From assembly GCA_946413695.1 (NCBI GenBank), contig CAMKLV010000007.1, forward strand, positions 12,313 through 76,312: a DNA stretch of 64,000 nt, in the 5' to 3' direction. Positions 18,676-27,659 of the stretch are shown here, in pieces. The notes beneath the pieces were generated by a model, which was not told the DNA's origin, ran no database searches, and saw nothing but the letters and a program-made list of their open reading frames with translations. Position 1 is the stretch's first letter. Each line of letters begins with the position of its first letter. The stretch is from Firm-04 sp946413695 (GTDB taxonomy: Bacteria > Bacillota > Clostridia > Oscillospirales > Ruminococcaceae). Made by a program: the position numbers and the translations under genes.

Positions 18676-19404
18676 ATGACAAATCCGAAATTCAATGACG
18701 AAGAAGATATCATCGACGTAGCCTATCAGACAGCAACCGATGAGGAGCTTTTCGGCTCACAGGCGCAGCCGCAGCAGCAGACTGCAAAGGATGAAAGCGA
18801 AGAAGCGCTCGAGGAGCTGGCGCGCGAGGTCATGCTCGATCCGGAGCGCTGCTTCTGCCGGAACTGCGGTCAGCCGATCTATAAAAATGCGAGCGTCTGC
18901 GTCCACTGCAACTACGTTGTCAATCCGATTGCGCTGCAGCAGGGACAGCGCCTTGTCCGCGCCAGACGCGAAAAATATGAGAGCAGCAAGCTGACAAGAA
19001 TCCAGCGCTTTGTCCACAATCTCACGGGCATTGATCTGGAGCCGGATTCGCAGAAGCAGCGCTGGGCTGTCCGCAAGCAGGATTATCACTATCAGACAAC
19101 CGGCCGTCATGTTTATTGCTCAAACTGCGGCTGCACAGTCGATCCCGAGGCGACAGTCTGCGTCAACTGCAATTATGTCCTGAACCCGCTGGCACTGCGC
19201 CGCGCACAGCTGGCAATCCGCGATAAAAACGCCAAAGTCACGCGCAAAGAGCTGATTCTCTCCGCACTGATCCCCGGTCACGGGTTCAAGCTGAGCAAGC
19301 AGTATAAAGCAAACCGCCCGCAGGTCGCAAAGCCCTGCCTCATCGCAGGTCTTGCCAACACCGCCGCACTTGTACTTGCTGCGCTGCTGATTGCATTTCT
19401 CTGA
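18676..19404 (+). CDS. Double zinc-ribbon membrane-tethered protein
   Basis: This 242-residue protein carries two similar zinc ribbons: CRNCGQPIYKNASVCVHCNY (about residues 57-76) and CSNCGCTVDPEATVCVNCNY (about 152-171). Each is followed by a NP(I/L)ALQ/R motif and a basic helix, so the unit is an internal duplication. The N-terminus is acidic and the C-terminus is a single hydrophobic segment of about 20 residues, which should anchor it with the ribbons in the cytoplasm. AGGAGTG lies 7 bases before the ATG. A terminator follows immediately. Confidence 0.75.
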   Translation: MTNPKFNDEEDIIDVAYQTATDEELFGSQAQPQQQTAKDESEEALEELAREVMLDPERCFCRNCGQPIYKNASVCVHCNYVVNPIALQQGQRLVRARREKYESSKLTRIQRFVHNLTGIDLEPDSQKQRWAVRKQDYHYQTTGRHVYCSNCGCTVDPEATVCVNCNYVLNPLALRRAQLAIRDKNAKVTRKELILSALIPGHGFKLSKQYKANRPQVAKPCLIAGLANTAALVLAALLIAFL

Positions 19405-19411
19405 ATATCCG

Positions 19412-19446
19412 AAAAGCCGTGGACACCGATTCACGGCTTTTTTATC
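19412..19446 (+). terminator. Rho-independent terminator
   Basis: A 10-bp stem (AAAAGCCGTG, 19412-19421, with CACGGCTTTT, 19432-19441) is followed by more T residues. It ends the transcript of the permease, membrane protein and zinc-ribbon genes. Confidence 0.85.
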
Positions 19447-19466
19447 TGCAGTTTTTCTATCAGATA

Positions 19467-19495
19467 TTGACTTTTTTGATTTCATGTAGTAAAAT
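19467..19495 (+). promoter_or_regulatory. Sigma-A-type promoter of the ATP-grasp pair
   Basis: TTGACT (19467-19472) and TAAAAT (19490-19495) are spaced by 17 bases, 62 bases before the first ATP-grasp gene. Confidence 0.75.
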
Positions 19496-19557
19496 ATAGA
19501 AGAAAGGCATTTCTTGCCGAAAGAACGATATACTATTCGGATACGGAGGAAATCATC

Positions 19558-20448
19558 ATGGAGATTTACAACGGCTGGCTGATCGTCAACAGCTACTACA
19601 ACCCTGCAAAGTTCAATTCGCTCTACCGCGTGCTGGAAGAATCCGCAGAAAAGGCAGGCCTGCATTTTTCCAAGTGGACATCCGATCAGCGCCCGACCAT
19701 TGTCGGCTCGCAGGCAAAGGAGCCGAAGCCGAAATTCGTCCTGTTCTGGGATAAGGACATTCAGCTTGCAAAAACCATGGAGCTTTCCGGTCTGCACCTG
19801 TTCAACAGCGCAGATGCGATCGCCCTTTCCGATGATAAAATGGAGACTGCACTGAAGCTCGCTGCAGCAGGGATTCCGATTCCGGATACAATCCCTGCAC
19901 CGACCTGCTTCCCGGGCTGCAAGCGCAATCCGGAATCCGCAGAACGCGCTGCAAAGATTCTCGGCTGGCCGCTCGTGATCAAGGAGAATAAGGGCAGCTT
20001 CGGCGCACAGGTTTATCTTGCAAAGGATAAGGCAGAGGCAGCCCGCATCCTGACGCATATCGGCGAGCATGACTGCCTGTTTCAGAGATTCATCCGCGAG
20101 AGCAGCGGCAAGGATCTCCGTGTCACGGTTGTCGGCGGCAAGGCGATTTGCGCGATGGAGCGTCATTCCGCATCGCCGGCGGAGTTCCGCTCGAATATCG
20201 GTGCCGGCGGTTCCGCAACTGCGCGCGTGATCACACCGCTTGAGGAGAAGCTCGCAATTGATGCAGCAGCCGCACTCGGTCTCGATTTCGCCGGTGTCGA
20301 TATCCTCATGGGCAAAAATGACGATGAGCGCTATGTCTGCGAGGTTAATTCCAACCCGCAGCTTCAGAGTACGATTGATACCTGCGGCATCAACCCCGCC
20401 ACCAATATCATGTGGCATATCCGCAGCCAGATCAAGAGCGCTGAATGA
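19558..20448 (+). CDS. RimK-like ATP-grasp ligase
   Basis: This ATP-grasp enzyme of 296 residues should join an amine to a carboxylate through an acyl phosphate. It has the RimK-type pattern: an N-terminal domain ending in NSADAIALSDDKMETALKL, a nucleotide-binding lysine in WPLVIKENKGSFGAQVYL, the ECLFQRFI-like segment DCLFQRFIRESSGKDLRV, and the metal-binding end DFAGVDIL...CEVNSNPQ. Relatives add glutamate to proteins, cofactors or peptides; the substrate here is unknown. GGAGG lies 8 bases before the ATG. It overlaps a second, divergent ATP-grasp gene by ATGA. Confidence 0.85.
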   Translation: MEIYNGWLIVNSYYNPAKFNSLYRVLEESAEKAGLHFSKWTSDQRPTIVGSQAKEPKPKFVLFWDKDIQLAKTMELSGLHLFNSADAIALSDDKMETALKLAAAGIPIPDTIPAPTCFPGCKRNPESAERAAKILGWPLVIKENKGSFGAQVYLAKDKAEAARILTHIGEHDCLFQRFIRESSGKDLRVTVVGGKAICAMERHSASPAEFRSNIGAGGSATARVITPLEEKLAIDAAAALGLDFAGVDILMGKNDDERYVCEVNSNPQLQSTIDTCGINPATNIMWHIRSQIKSAE

Positions 20449-21257
20449 ACATGAAGCAAGGCATTCTGCTCTACACGCCGGAGGATGCTGCGCGCAACCG
20501 CTGGTTTATCGAACAGCTTTGTCAATACGCAGAGCCGGAGGGATTGTCTCTCCGGCTTTGTCTTACCGGCGAATGCGCTCCGGAAGCGATTTTCGGCGCG
20601 GATACTGCGTTTCTGCTCAACCGCAGCCGGATTGCCGCATACAGTGATGCAGCGGAACGCCGCGGAATCCCATGCTTCAACAGTGCTGCAGTCACCGCGG
20701 TCACGAATGACAAGTATCAGACCTATCTGCATCTGCACGGGCGGCACGGCATCCCGATGGCGAAAACAGAGCAGATCACAAAAGAGAATCCGCAGCACAG
20801 TCTGCCGTATCCGCTGGTCGCTAAGCCCGCGGACGGTCACGGCGGCGCCGGTGTCACATGGATTCCGGACGCGGATGCGCTGCGTTCCTATTCCTGCGCG
20901 GACCCGTTTCTCGTGCAGGAGCCGGTTGTCACGGGCTGGGATGTGCGCATCTATATCCTAGGCGGTGAAATCTATGCAGCAGTGCTGCGCACCTCGGAGC
21001 GCGACTTCCGCAGCAATTTCTCGCTCGGCGGTCACGCGGCGATCATTCAGCCGGACGCTGAAATGCGGGCACTGGTTGATCGGGTACTGCAGGTCATGCC
21101 GCTGGATTTTGCCGGTGTCGATCTGCTGCGGCATCCGTCGGGCGGCTTTCTGCTCGGGGAAATCGAGGACGCCGTCGGCTGCCGGATGCTCTATCAGCTG
21201 ACGGAGCTCGATCCGGCAAAGGATTTTATCCGCTGTCTGCGCAGCCGTCTCCCCTGA
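20445..21257 (+). CDS. Second RimK-like ATP-grasp ligase
   Basis: This 270-residue paralogue of the preceding gene is translated from the overlapping ATGA. It keeps the Lys-binding segment YPLVAKPADGHGGAGV, the LVQEPVVTGWDVRIYILGG strand pair, the substrate-side RSNFSLGG (compare RSNIGAGG in its neighbour) and DFAGVDLL. In the last metal site the usual E-x-N is changed: GEIEDAVGCRM has no Asn at the expected position. Activity may therefore differ or be lost. Two coupled ATP-grasp enzymes suggest two steps on one substrate, or a catalytic and a non-catalytic partner. Its end overlaps the convergent lipoprotein gene by 32 bases. Confidence 0.8.
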   Translation: MNMKQGILLYTPEDAARNRWFIEQLCQYAEPEGLSLRLCLTGECAPEAIFGADTAFLLNRSRIAAYSDAAERRGIPCFNSAAVTAVTNDKYQTYLHLHGRHGIPMAKTEQITKENPQHSLPYPLVAKPADGHGGAGVTWIPDADALRSYSCADPFLVQEPVVTGWDVRIYILGGEIYAAVLRTSERDFRSNFSLGGHAAIIQPDAEMRALVDRVLQVMPLDFAGVDLLRHPSGGFLLGEIEDAVGCRMLYQLTELDPAKDFIRCLRSRLP

Positions 21258-22065
21258 CCTTTGACAGCATCTCCGAAACAATCGAATCATAAGTATATCC
21301 GCCGCCAAGCGCAGGCGGATATTTTTCTGTATCCCATTGATGCGTCAGGCACATCGCTGCATCATCGCAGAGAAAATACGCATGCTGCGGCAATCCGTCT
21401 GCGTCATCCCATGTGCAGTCAATGTGATACCACGCACCGGAAAGCTGCACCAGATTCCACGCATGCGGCGCCGCGGGATGAGAACCGTCCTGCGCAGTAC
21501 CCGTCACAATCCGGACAGGGAGTCCGGCGGTCTCCATGAGCAGCGCAAACGCCTCCGCATAGCCATCACAGACGGCATTCTGTCTGCACCATGCGCCGTA
21601 TGCGCTGTGGCATTCCGGCAAAGCTTCGCTGTAGGTGCAGCGGCGGCAGAGCGCATCGTGCGCCAGCAGAATCCGGACTGCATCCGGCTGTGAAGCGGAT
21701 TCGCGGCACCACAATTCCGCGGAATCCGCGAGCATCTGCTTTTCTTTCCGCAGGATATCCGCGGAGACTGCATATTGTGCCGAGAGCGTCACAAAGTCGC
21801 CGGAGCGTGTCCATGTAACCGAACGCAGCATCGTCCGCGCAAGCACATGCTGCTCTGCTGCATTCCGGATTGCAGAATCAAGATCATACGTACCCGCATC
21901 CGGCAGATACAGCTGCAAGGTCTCATCTGTACGGAGCAGCATGTCCGTCACGAGCGCAGGAACAGCATCCGGATCAACTGCTGAGACCTGCGCTGCATTC
22001 TGCACAGATGTTTCCGCGCAGCCGCAAAGCAACACCAGCGCGAGGATACAGATCAAAATACGCAT
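21226..22065 (-). CDS. Transglutaminase-like lipoprotein
   Basis: The start at 22065 follows AAAGGAGG by 6 bases and gives a lipoprotein signal, MRILICILALVLLCGC, with the modified Cys at residue 16. The C-terminal half is a transglutaminase/protease-like fold with the expected triad: Cys in AVCDGYAEAFALLM, His in AAPHAWNLVQL and Asp in WYHIDCTWDD. Such surface proteins act as peptidases or cross-linkers near the cell wall. The open frame continues 51 codons further upstream without a ribosome binding site and is not used. The 3' end overlaps the convergent ATP-grasp gene by 32 bases. Confidence 0.85.
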   Translation of the reverse strand: MRILICILALVLLCGCAETSVQNAAQVSAVDPDAVPALVTDMLLRTDETLQLYLPDAGTYDLDSAIRNAAEQHVLARTMLRSVTWTRSGDFVTLSAQYAVSADILRKEKQMLADSAELWCRESASQPDAVRILLAHDALCRRCTYSEALPECHSAYGAWCRQNAVCDGYAEAFALLMETAGLPVRIVTGTAQDGSHPAAPHAWNLVQLSGAWYHIDCTWDDADGLPQHAYFLCDDAAMCLTHQWDTEKYPPALGGGYTYDSIVSEMLSKVRGDGCADSG

Positions 22066-22211
22066 GCTGCGCCTCCTTTCCTGTCCCGATACCATATAAT
22101 AATATATGTATGATGCGGGCGCGCAGATGATACACATTTCGTCAAAATGTAGAAAAATCAATATTGCAGATATGACGATTTGTGCAATGATTCGTTTTTT
22201 GCGGTTTGCTA

Positions 22212-22240
22212 TTGCCAAATCCGCGAAAATAGTGTAAAAT
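22212..22240 (+). promoter_or_regulatory. Sigma-A-type promoter of efp
   Basis: TTGCCA (22212-22217) and TAAAAT (22235-22240) are spaced by 17 bases, 53 bases before the efp start codon. Confidence 0.65.
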
Positions 22241-22292
22241 AGTGCTATATGGAATGCGTATGTTCATTCACACTTTCTTGGAGGTTATTTAC

Positions 22293-22850
22293 ATGATTTC
22301 AGCAGGCGATTTTCGTAACGGCATGACTTTTGAAATGGACGGTCAGGTCGTTCAGGTTATCGAATTCCAGCACGTTAAGCCGGGCAAGGGCGCAGCTTTT
22401 GTCCGCACCAAGTATAAGAACGTCATCACCGGCGCTGTGGTTGAAACCTCTTTCAACCCGACCGCAAAGTTCCCGACCGCTTATGTTGAGCGCAAGGATA
22501 TGCAGTACAGCTACAATGACGGCGATCTCTACTACTTCATGGATATGGAGACCTATGAGCAGGTTCCGATCAGCAAGGAAGTCATCGGCAATGCACTTGA
22601 CTTTGTCAAGGAGGAGGAGATCGTCAAGGTTCTCTCCTACAAGGGCAATGTCTTCGGCATCGAGCCGCCGTTCTTTGTCGAGCTCGAGATCACTTCCACC
22701 GAGCCGGGCGTCAAGGGCAACACTGCTACCAACGCGACCAAGCCGGCAGTTGTTGAGACCGGTGCAGAGATCCGTGTTCCGCTCTTCATCAACGAGGGCG
22801 ACCGCATCCGCATCGACACCCGTACCCGCGAGTACATGGAGCGCGCATAA
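22293..22850 (+). CDS. efp: Translation elongation factor P
   Basis: EF-P binds the ribosome next to the E site and relieves stalling at consecutive prolines. The 185 residues cover all three beta-barrel domains, with the acceptor-loop region KPGKGAAF, the domain II sequence YNDGDLYYFMD and the C-terminal signature GDRIRIDTRTREYMER. The start MISAGDFRNG has GGAGG 8 bases upstream; an in-frame extension of 17 codons is not used. Lys within PGKGA is the usual site of modification in many bacteria. Confidence 0.97.
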   Translation: MISAGDFRNGMTFEMDGQVVQVIEFQHVKPGKGAAFVRTKYKNVITGAVVETSFNPTAKFPTAYVERKDMQYSYNDGDLYYFMDMETYEQVPISKEVIGNALDFVKEEEIVKVLSYKGNVFGIEPPFFVELEITSTEPGVKGNTATNATKPAVVETGAEIRVPLFINEGDRIRIDTRTREYMERA

Positions 22851-22920
22851 TTCTTCTCCTGGATATCCGCCTTTTGGGCAAAGCAAATTGCGGCAATGAA
22901 ATGAAAGGAAGGAAATCATC

Positions 22921-23481
22921 ATGAAGCTGACCGAGAAAATCGCATATATGAAGGGTCTTCTGGACGGTATGGAGCTGGACGGCTCTACCAAGGAGGGCAA
23001 GGCTATCCTGCAGATGGCTGAGGTCATGGAGGAAATGGGCGTCTATATCGACGATCTGCAGTCACAGGTCGATGAGCTGACAGAGCTCTGCGATCTGCTT
23101 GACAAGGATCTGGGCGAGGTCGAAACCGATCTCTACTGCGATGACGATGACGATTTTGATGATGATGACTTCGAGTTTGACGATGATGACGATGACGATG
23201 ATGATGAAGACGATCACTTCCGCATCGGCCGCGTCCTCCCGGCAGATTACGATGATTTTGCTTATGAAGACGACGATGACTACGATAACGAAGTCTACGT
23301 TGTGAACTGTCCGAGCTGTGAAGAAACTGTCAACCTCACAGAGCGTGAGCTTGAGGAAGGCAGCATCGTTTGCCCGCACTGCGGCGAACTGCTCGAGTTC
23401 AATTATGATGACATCGAACAGGATTTCTCCGATTCCGAGGAAATCGCTGACGATGCCGACAACGAGGGCGACGCTGAATAA
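22921..23481 (+). CDS. CD1247-type acidic zinc-ribbon protein
   Basis: This 186-residue protein begins with the helical CD1247 N-terminal domain (MKLTEKIAYMKGLLDGM). A very acidic run of mostly Asp covers residues about 74-99, and a zinc ribbon with CPSC and CPHC pairs lies near residues 130-157. The tail is acidic again. The family is widespread in Clostridia and its function is not known. It lies about 70 bases after efp with its own strong GGAAGGAAA site, and just before the FMN riboswitch. Confidence 0.85.
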   Translation: MKLTEKIAYMKGLLDGMELDGSTKEGKAILQMAEVMEEMGVYIDDLQSQVDELTELCDLLDKDLGEVETDLYCDDDDDFDDDDFEFDDDDDDDDDEDDHFRIGRVLPADYDDFAYEDDDDYDNEVYVVNCPSCEETVNLTERELEEGSIVCPHCGELLEFNYDDIEQDFSDSEEIADDADNEGDAE

Positions 23482-23504
23482 GGAGTCTCCTCACAAACAC
23501 ATTT

Positions 23505-23613
23505 GTTTCAGGGCGAGGTGCAATTCCTCACCGGCGGTATAGTCCGCGAACCGTGCAAACGGCTGAACCGGTGCAATTCCGGTACCGACGGTATAGTCCG
23601 GATGGAAGAAACA
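23505..23613 (+). ncRNA. FMN riboswitch (RFN element)
   Basis: The sequence shows the conserved RFN core: GGGCGAGGTGCAATTCC, the ACCGGCGGTATAGTCCGCGA block, CCGACGGTATAGTCCGGATGG, and closing P1 strands GTTTC and GAAAC. It senses FMN and controls the ribU gene 130 bases downstream, most likely through the terminator at 23664. Confidence 0.95.
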
Positions 23614-23663
23614 GATTGTTCTCAGCAAGCGGTGTGAGCCGCTGAAAAAACTGGTACAATCCG

Positions 23664-23699
23664 CCGCCCGTGAAGCGCATGTTTCACGGGCGGTTTTCT
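23664..23699 (+). terminator. Riboswitch expression-platform terminator
   Basis: An 11-bp stem (CCGCCCGTGAA with TTCACGGGCGG, 23664-23674 and 23683-23693) followed by TTTTCTT lies between the FMN aptamer and ribU. FMN binding should favour this hairpin and stop transcription. Confidence 0.85.
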
Positions 23700-23743
23700 T
23701 CTGTCAGAAGCCTCATATCTTCTTTCAGAAAGGAACGATTCTC

Positions 23744-24418
23744 ATGAAAAAAACTGCTGCTGTCAGCGCACCTGCGCAGACCACATCCGCCACCAGAAAG
23801 ATTGTTATTCTGGCACTGCTCTCCGCAATCGGCTTCATCTCGATGATGATCATCAAGATTCCGGTTGTCGGGTTCCTCAAGTATGAGCCGAAGGATATCT
23901 TCATCACGTTCGCAGGTTTCCTCTACGGACCGCTCGCAGCACTCGGCTGCACAATCGTAACGGCTCTGCTTGAGCTGCCGTTCAGCTCCACCGGTCTGAT
24001 CGGCATGATTATGAACATTGTCTCCAGCGCTGCATTTGCCTGCACTGCATCGCTCATCTACAAAAAGCGCCGTGATATCTACGGTGCCGCCATCGGACTG
24101 ATTTGCAGCGTTGCTGCAATGAGCGTTTCGATGCTGCTCTGGAATTATCTGATCTCGCCGCTTTACATGGGCGTTTCCCGTGCGGAGATCGTGCCGATGC
24201 TGACTTCGATGTTCCTGCCGTTCAATCTGCTGAAGGCGGGCATCAACGCCGGCATCACGCTGCTGCTCTACCGCCCGTTCCTGCGCGTTCTGCATCTCTG
24301 CGGCTACCCTGTCAACGATCATTTTGAGGATAAAAAGTCCTCGGTTGTTGTTGTATCCTGCATTGCGGCAGCGCTGCTCGCACTGTGCGTCGGCGTCGTG
24401 ATCTTTCTCAACCGCTGA
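23744..24418 (+). CDS. ribU: Riboflavin ECF transporter S component
   Basis: RibU is the substrate-binding membrane subunit that captures riboflavin and works with the shared ECF ATPase/T module, which is not in this window. The 224 residues contain six hydrophobic segments. The first, ILALLSAIGFISMMIIKIPV, carries the S-component signature, and the EPKDIFITFAGFLYGP stretch is typical for RibU. Control by the upstream FMN riboswitch fits this role. AGAAAGGA precedes the start. It converges with sigK and overlaps it by 11 bases. Confidence 0.93.
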   Translation: MKKTAAVSAPAQTTSATRKIVILALLSAIGFISMMIIKIPVVGFLKYEPKDIFITFAGFLYGPLAALGCTIVTALLELPFSSTGLIGMIMNIVSSAAFACTASLIYKKRRDIYGAAIGLICSVAAMSVSMLLWNYLISPLYMGVSRAEIVPMLTSMFLPFNLLKAGINAGITLLLYRPFLRVLHLCGYPVNDHFEDKKSSVVVVSCIAAALLALCVGVVIFLNR

Positions 24419-25112
24419 CCGTGCCGTAGGACTGCTCATAAGCAGCCCGCAGCACCGCAAGCGCCCGCTTCTCAATCCGCGAGACATAGGAGCGGCTGAT
24501 ATCCAGTGTACAGGCTACCTCACGCTGCGTCTGTGCCGGATATCCGAACAAGCCGTACCGCCGGACAATCACCGTCCATTCGCGCTCGGAAAGTTTTGTC
24601 TGCAGATAGTGATAGAGCTGCTTTTCCTGCATGGACTGCGCGACCTGTTCCTCAAGATCGGTACTGTCCGGCATGATATCGAGAAGCGTCAGCGCATTCC
24701 CGTCTTTGTCATATTCCAAAGGATCGTCGAAGAACACCTCTCCGGCGGTCTTTTTTTTCGCCCGATAGTGCATCAGGATTTCATTTTCGATACACCTGCT
24801 CGCATAGGTTGCAAATCGCGCGCCCTTTTCCGGCTGAAAGGTCGAGACCGCCTTCATCAGCCCGAGCGTCCCGATGGAAATCAGCTCCTCCTGCTCCCGA
24901 TCCGGCGAATAAAACTTTTTTGTCATATGTGCAACCAGCCGCAGATTATGTGTGATCAGCTTTTGTCGCGCCTCCTCCGAACCGGATGCCAGCTGCTCCA
25001 ATAGTTCCTGCTCCTCTGCGCGCGTGAGTGCGGGCGGAAATGCTGCAGTGTGATCCACATGCAGCAGCAGGAAGGTCATCTGCCCGAATAGCCCTGATAA
25101 GAATGAAAACAT
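24408..25112 (-). CDS. sigK: Sporulation sigma factor sigma-K, intact
   Basis: The gene encodes the late mother-cell sigma factor. The start at 25112 (AGGTG 6 bases upstream) gives a hydrophobic pro-sequence of about 20 residues, MFSFLSGLFGQMTFLLLHVD, as expected for pro-sigma-K held at the membrane until cleavage. Region 2 holds HNLRLVAHMTKKF and ISIGTLGLMKAVSTF. Region 4 holds TQREVACTLDISRSYVSRIEKRAL, almost the family consensus. The 234-residue gene is continuous, with no skin-type insertion. An upstream in-frame extension overlaps the clp terminator and is not used. Confidence 0.92.
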   Translation of the reverse strand: MFSFLSGLFGQMTFLLLHVDHTAAFPPALTRAEEQELLEQLASGSEEARQKLITHNLRLVAHMTKKFYSPDREQEELISIGTLGLMKAVSTFQPEKGARFATYASRCIENEILMHYRAKKKTAGEVFFDDPLEYDKDGNALTLLDIMPDSTDLEEQVAQSMQEKQLYHYLQTKLSEREWTVIVRRYGLFGYPAQTQREVACTLDISRSYVSRIEKRALAVLRAAYEQSYGTVSG

Positions 25113-25162
25113 CAGCATCACCTCGCTGCAGTATATGCGGCGCCGCTCGGATTTAGATGTAT

Positions 25163-25203
25163 CAAAAAGCCAAAAGCCGCTCTGCCACTGTGACAGAACG
25201 GCT
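25163..25203 (-). terminator. Rho-independent terminator of the clp gene
   Basis: Read on the minus strand, a stem of AGCCGTTCTG with CAGAGCGGCT (25203-25175, one mismatch) is followed by TTTTGGCTTTTT. It lies directly after the clp stop codon. Confidence 0.75.
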
Positions 25204-25210
25204 CTTTTCA

Positions 25211-27469
25211 TCAAACGGCAGGGATCGTCTGCTCAACGGTCAGTGCGCCGTTGCGGACACAGAGACGGTGCGCCCCCTTTGCATGCCGCAGCAGACTGTC
25301 TGCGAGAAGCGGCTCTGCCTGCTGTGTCAGTGCCGTCCGGATTGCGCGCGCACCGCCGTGTTCGGTATCGGCGCAGGACAGAAGCAGCTGCTCCGCCTCC
25401 GGCGTCCATGAGAGCGAGGCACCGCAGGCAGCTGCCCTGTCCGCGAGATCATGCAGCTGCATCTGCGCGATTTGCAGCAGGTCAGCGCCCGAGAGCCGCC
25501 GGAAAAGAATCGCCGCATCCAGACGGTGCAGAAGCTCGGGCTTCATTGTCTTTTTCAGGATTGACCGCAGCTCTGACGCCTGCTTTTCTTCGGTATCGGC
25601 GCTGTCCCCGAAACCGATGACGCCCTGCTGCAGTGTTTCCGCCCCGAGATTTGACGTCAGAATCAGCATTGTCTCCGAGAAATCCGCCTGATTGCCGCTG
25701 CTGTCCGTCAGTATGCCGTCCTCGAGAATCTGCAAAAGCAGAGAAAGCACATCCGGATGCGCCTTTTCCATCTCGTCAAAGAGAATCAGACTGTAGGGCG
25801 CTCGGCGCACACGCTCGACCAGCGTGCCGCCCTCGTCATATCCGACATATCCCGGCGGCGCACCGATCAACCGCGCAGCTGTGTGCTTTTCCATATACTC
25901 GCTCATGTCAATCCGGATCAGACTGCCCGCAAACAACTCCTCTGCGATGCATCTTGCAAGCTCAGTTTTGCCGATTCCGGTCGCGCCGAGAAACAGAAAC
26001 GCCCCGACCGGACGCCCCCCCTTCCGCAATCCGGAACGGTTCCGCCGGATCGCCTGCGCAACTGCCGTGATTGCCGCATCCTGCCCGATCACGCGGCGGC
26101 GCAGCGTCTCCTCAAGATGCAGCAGGCGCTCCGTCTCCGATTCTGTCAGCGATTCCGCAGGGATGCCCGTTTTCACAGCAACCATATGCGCGATATCCCC
26201 CTGCCCGATCGCCGGATACTGCTCGGGATCATGCGCATGCAGCAGTTCCAGCCGCTTTGCTGCGCAGGCTTCATCCAGCAGATCGAGCGCCTTATCCGGC
26301 AGCGCACGGTCATGCAGATACCGCACGGAATAGTTCACCGCAGCACCGATTGCCTCCGGCGCGATCTCGACACGGTGAAAGCGCTCATAGCGGCAGCGCA
26401 GCCCGCTGATCATTTCAGCAGCTTCGGCGGCTGATGGCTCGGCAATCCGCACCGGCTGAAAGCGGCGCGCAAGGGCTGCATCCTTTTCAATCTGGCGGCG
26501 GTATTCATCTTCTGTGGTCGCGCCGATGATCTGGAGCTCCCCTCTTGCAAGCCGCGGCTTCAAGATGTTCGCCGCGTCGATCGCGCCCTCTGCCGCGCCC
26601 GTTCCGGTGATCATATGCAGCTCGTCAATGAACAGCAGTACTTCCGGATTTCCGACTGCTTCCTCCATACAGGCACGCAGGCGCTCCTCAAAATCCCCGC
26701 GGTACTTCGCACCGGCAAGCAGCGCCGTCAGGTCCAGCGCGAGAACCACGCGGCTGCGCATTGTCTGCGGGACATCCCCGTGCAGGATGCGCTGCGCAAT
26801 GCCCTCGACAATCGCGGTTTTCCCGACACCCGCCTGCCCGATCAGCACCGGATTGTTCTTTGTCCGGCGGAGCAGAATCTGCATGATCTGCTGCATTTCC
26901 TGCGCTCTGCCGATCAGCGGGTCAAACTGCTCCGCCGCAACCGGATCGGTCAGATTCCGCGCATACTGCGCAAGCGTCGGGCAGGCTTTGCGGTCGAACT
27001 GCGGAAAGGCATCCGCGCTCTCATGAACCGCAAGCTGCTCCTGTCCGCAGGCATTGCGCAGAATATGCAGCGGGATACCCATGCCGCGCAGAATCGACGA
27101 TGCGCCGCAGTGTTCATCCTGCAGCACAGCTTTCAGCAGCGATTCCGAGCTGACTGCCGGTGCACTGTTCTGCAAATCAACGGACTGCCGTTCCGCATTG
27201 CGCAGAATCCGCCGGAAAGCCGGTGTACAGGCATGCTCGCCGAGCTGTGCCGGTTCTGCGCGCCCGATCTCCTCGAGCACAGCCTGCTGAAAGCGCTGCA
27301 GCGGAACTCTGTGTGTCCGCAGAATCGCCGCCCCGACATTGCTGCCGTCCGCGAGCATCGCGAGAATCAGGTGCTCCGTGCCGATGAAGCTGTGCCCGAG
27401 CGATTCCGCCTGCGTCTTTGCATGCGCGATAATCTGCCGCGCCTTTTTCGTATATGCATCCTTCTGCAA
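25211..27469 (-). CDS. Clp-family AAA+ unfoldase (ClpC/ClpA-like), no middle domain
   Basis: The 752 residues comprise an N-terminal repeat domain (about 1-145), a first AAA+ module with Walker A GQAGVGKT (211-218) and Walker B VLLFIDELHM, and a second AAA+ module with GATGIGKT and LILFDEMEKAHP. The IGF loop in GVIGFGD should dock the ClpP protease, so it probably feeds substrates to ClpP. The coiled-coil M domain that marks ClpC and ClpB is missing between the modules, giving a ClpA-like layout that is shorter than ClpC. It sits between sigK and spoIIR, and a sporulation-type promoter may drive it. It is likely a second clp gene beside a housekeeping clpC. Confidence 0.88.
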   Translation of the reverse strand: MQKDAYTKKARQIIAHAKTQAESLGHSFIGTEHLILAMLADGSNVGAAILRTHRVPLQRFQQAVLEEIGRAEPAQLGEHACTPAFRRILRNAERQSVDLQNSAPAVSSESLLKAVLQDEHCGASSILRGMGIPLHILRNACGQEQLAVHESADAFPQFDRKACPTLAQYARNLTDPVAAEQFDPLIGRAQEMQQIMQILLRRTKNNPVLIGQAGVGKTAIVEGIAQRILHGDVPQTMRSRVVLALDLTALLAGAKYRGDFEERLRACMEEAVGNPEVLLFIDELHMITGTGAAEGAIDAANILKPRLARGELQIIGATTEDEYRRQIEKDAALARRFQPVRIAEPSAAEAAEMISGLRCRYERFHRVEIAPEAIGAAVNYSVRYLHDRALPDKALDLLDEACAAKRLELLHAHDPEQYPAIGQGDIAHMVAVKTGIPAESLTESETERLLHLEETLRRRVIGQDAAITAVAQAIRRNRSGLRKGGRPVGAFLFLGATGIGKTELARCIAEELFAGSLIRIDMSEYMEKHTAARLIGAPPGYVGYDEGGTLVERVRRAPYSLILFDEMEKAHPDVLSLLLQILEDGILTDSSGNQADFSETMLILTSNLGAETLQQGVIGFGDSADTEEKQASELRSILKKTMKPELLHRLDAAILFRRLSGADLLQIAQMQLHDLADRAAACGASLSWTPEAEQLLLSCADTEHGGARAIRTALTQQAEPLLADSLLRHAKGAHRLCVRNGALTVEQTIPAV

Positions 27470-27496
27470 ATCTGATCCCTCCGTTTTCGTTTGCTA

Positions 27497-27505
27497 TACT
27501 ATATG
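27497..27505 (-). promoter_or_regulatory. Possible sigma-E/K-type -10 element before clp
   Basis: Read on the minus strand, CATATAGTA matches the mother-cell sporulation -10 pattern CATANNNTA, about 30 bases before the clp start. The -35 side is not clear, so this is only a candidate. Confidence 0.3.
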
Positions 27506-27659
27506 CAGATACCGCATGCTTTACCCGTGCAGCGCTGTCACACTTTTCCCGCAGCCGCATATCATGAGACTAGGAAGCGGAACAAACCGCTCCCCCAAAA
27601 CAGCACCGCGATCCGGACGCGATGCCATGCCTACATTCTCATGATAAGGAGTGCTGATT

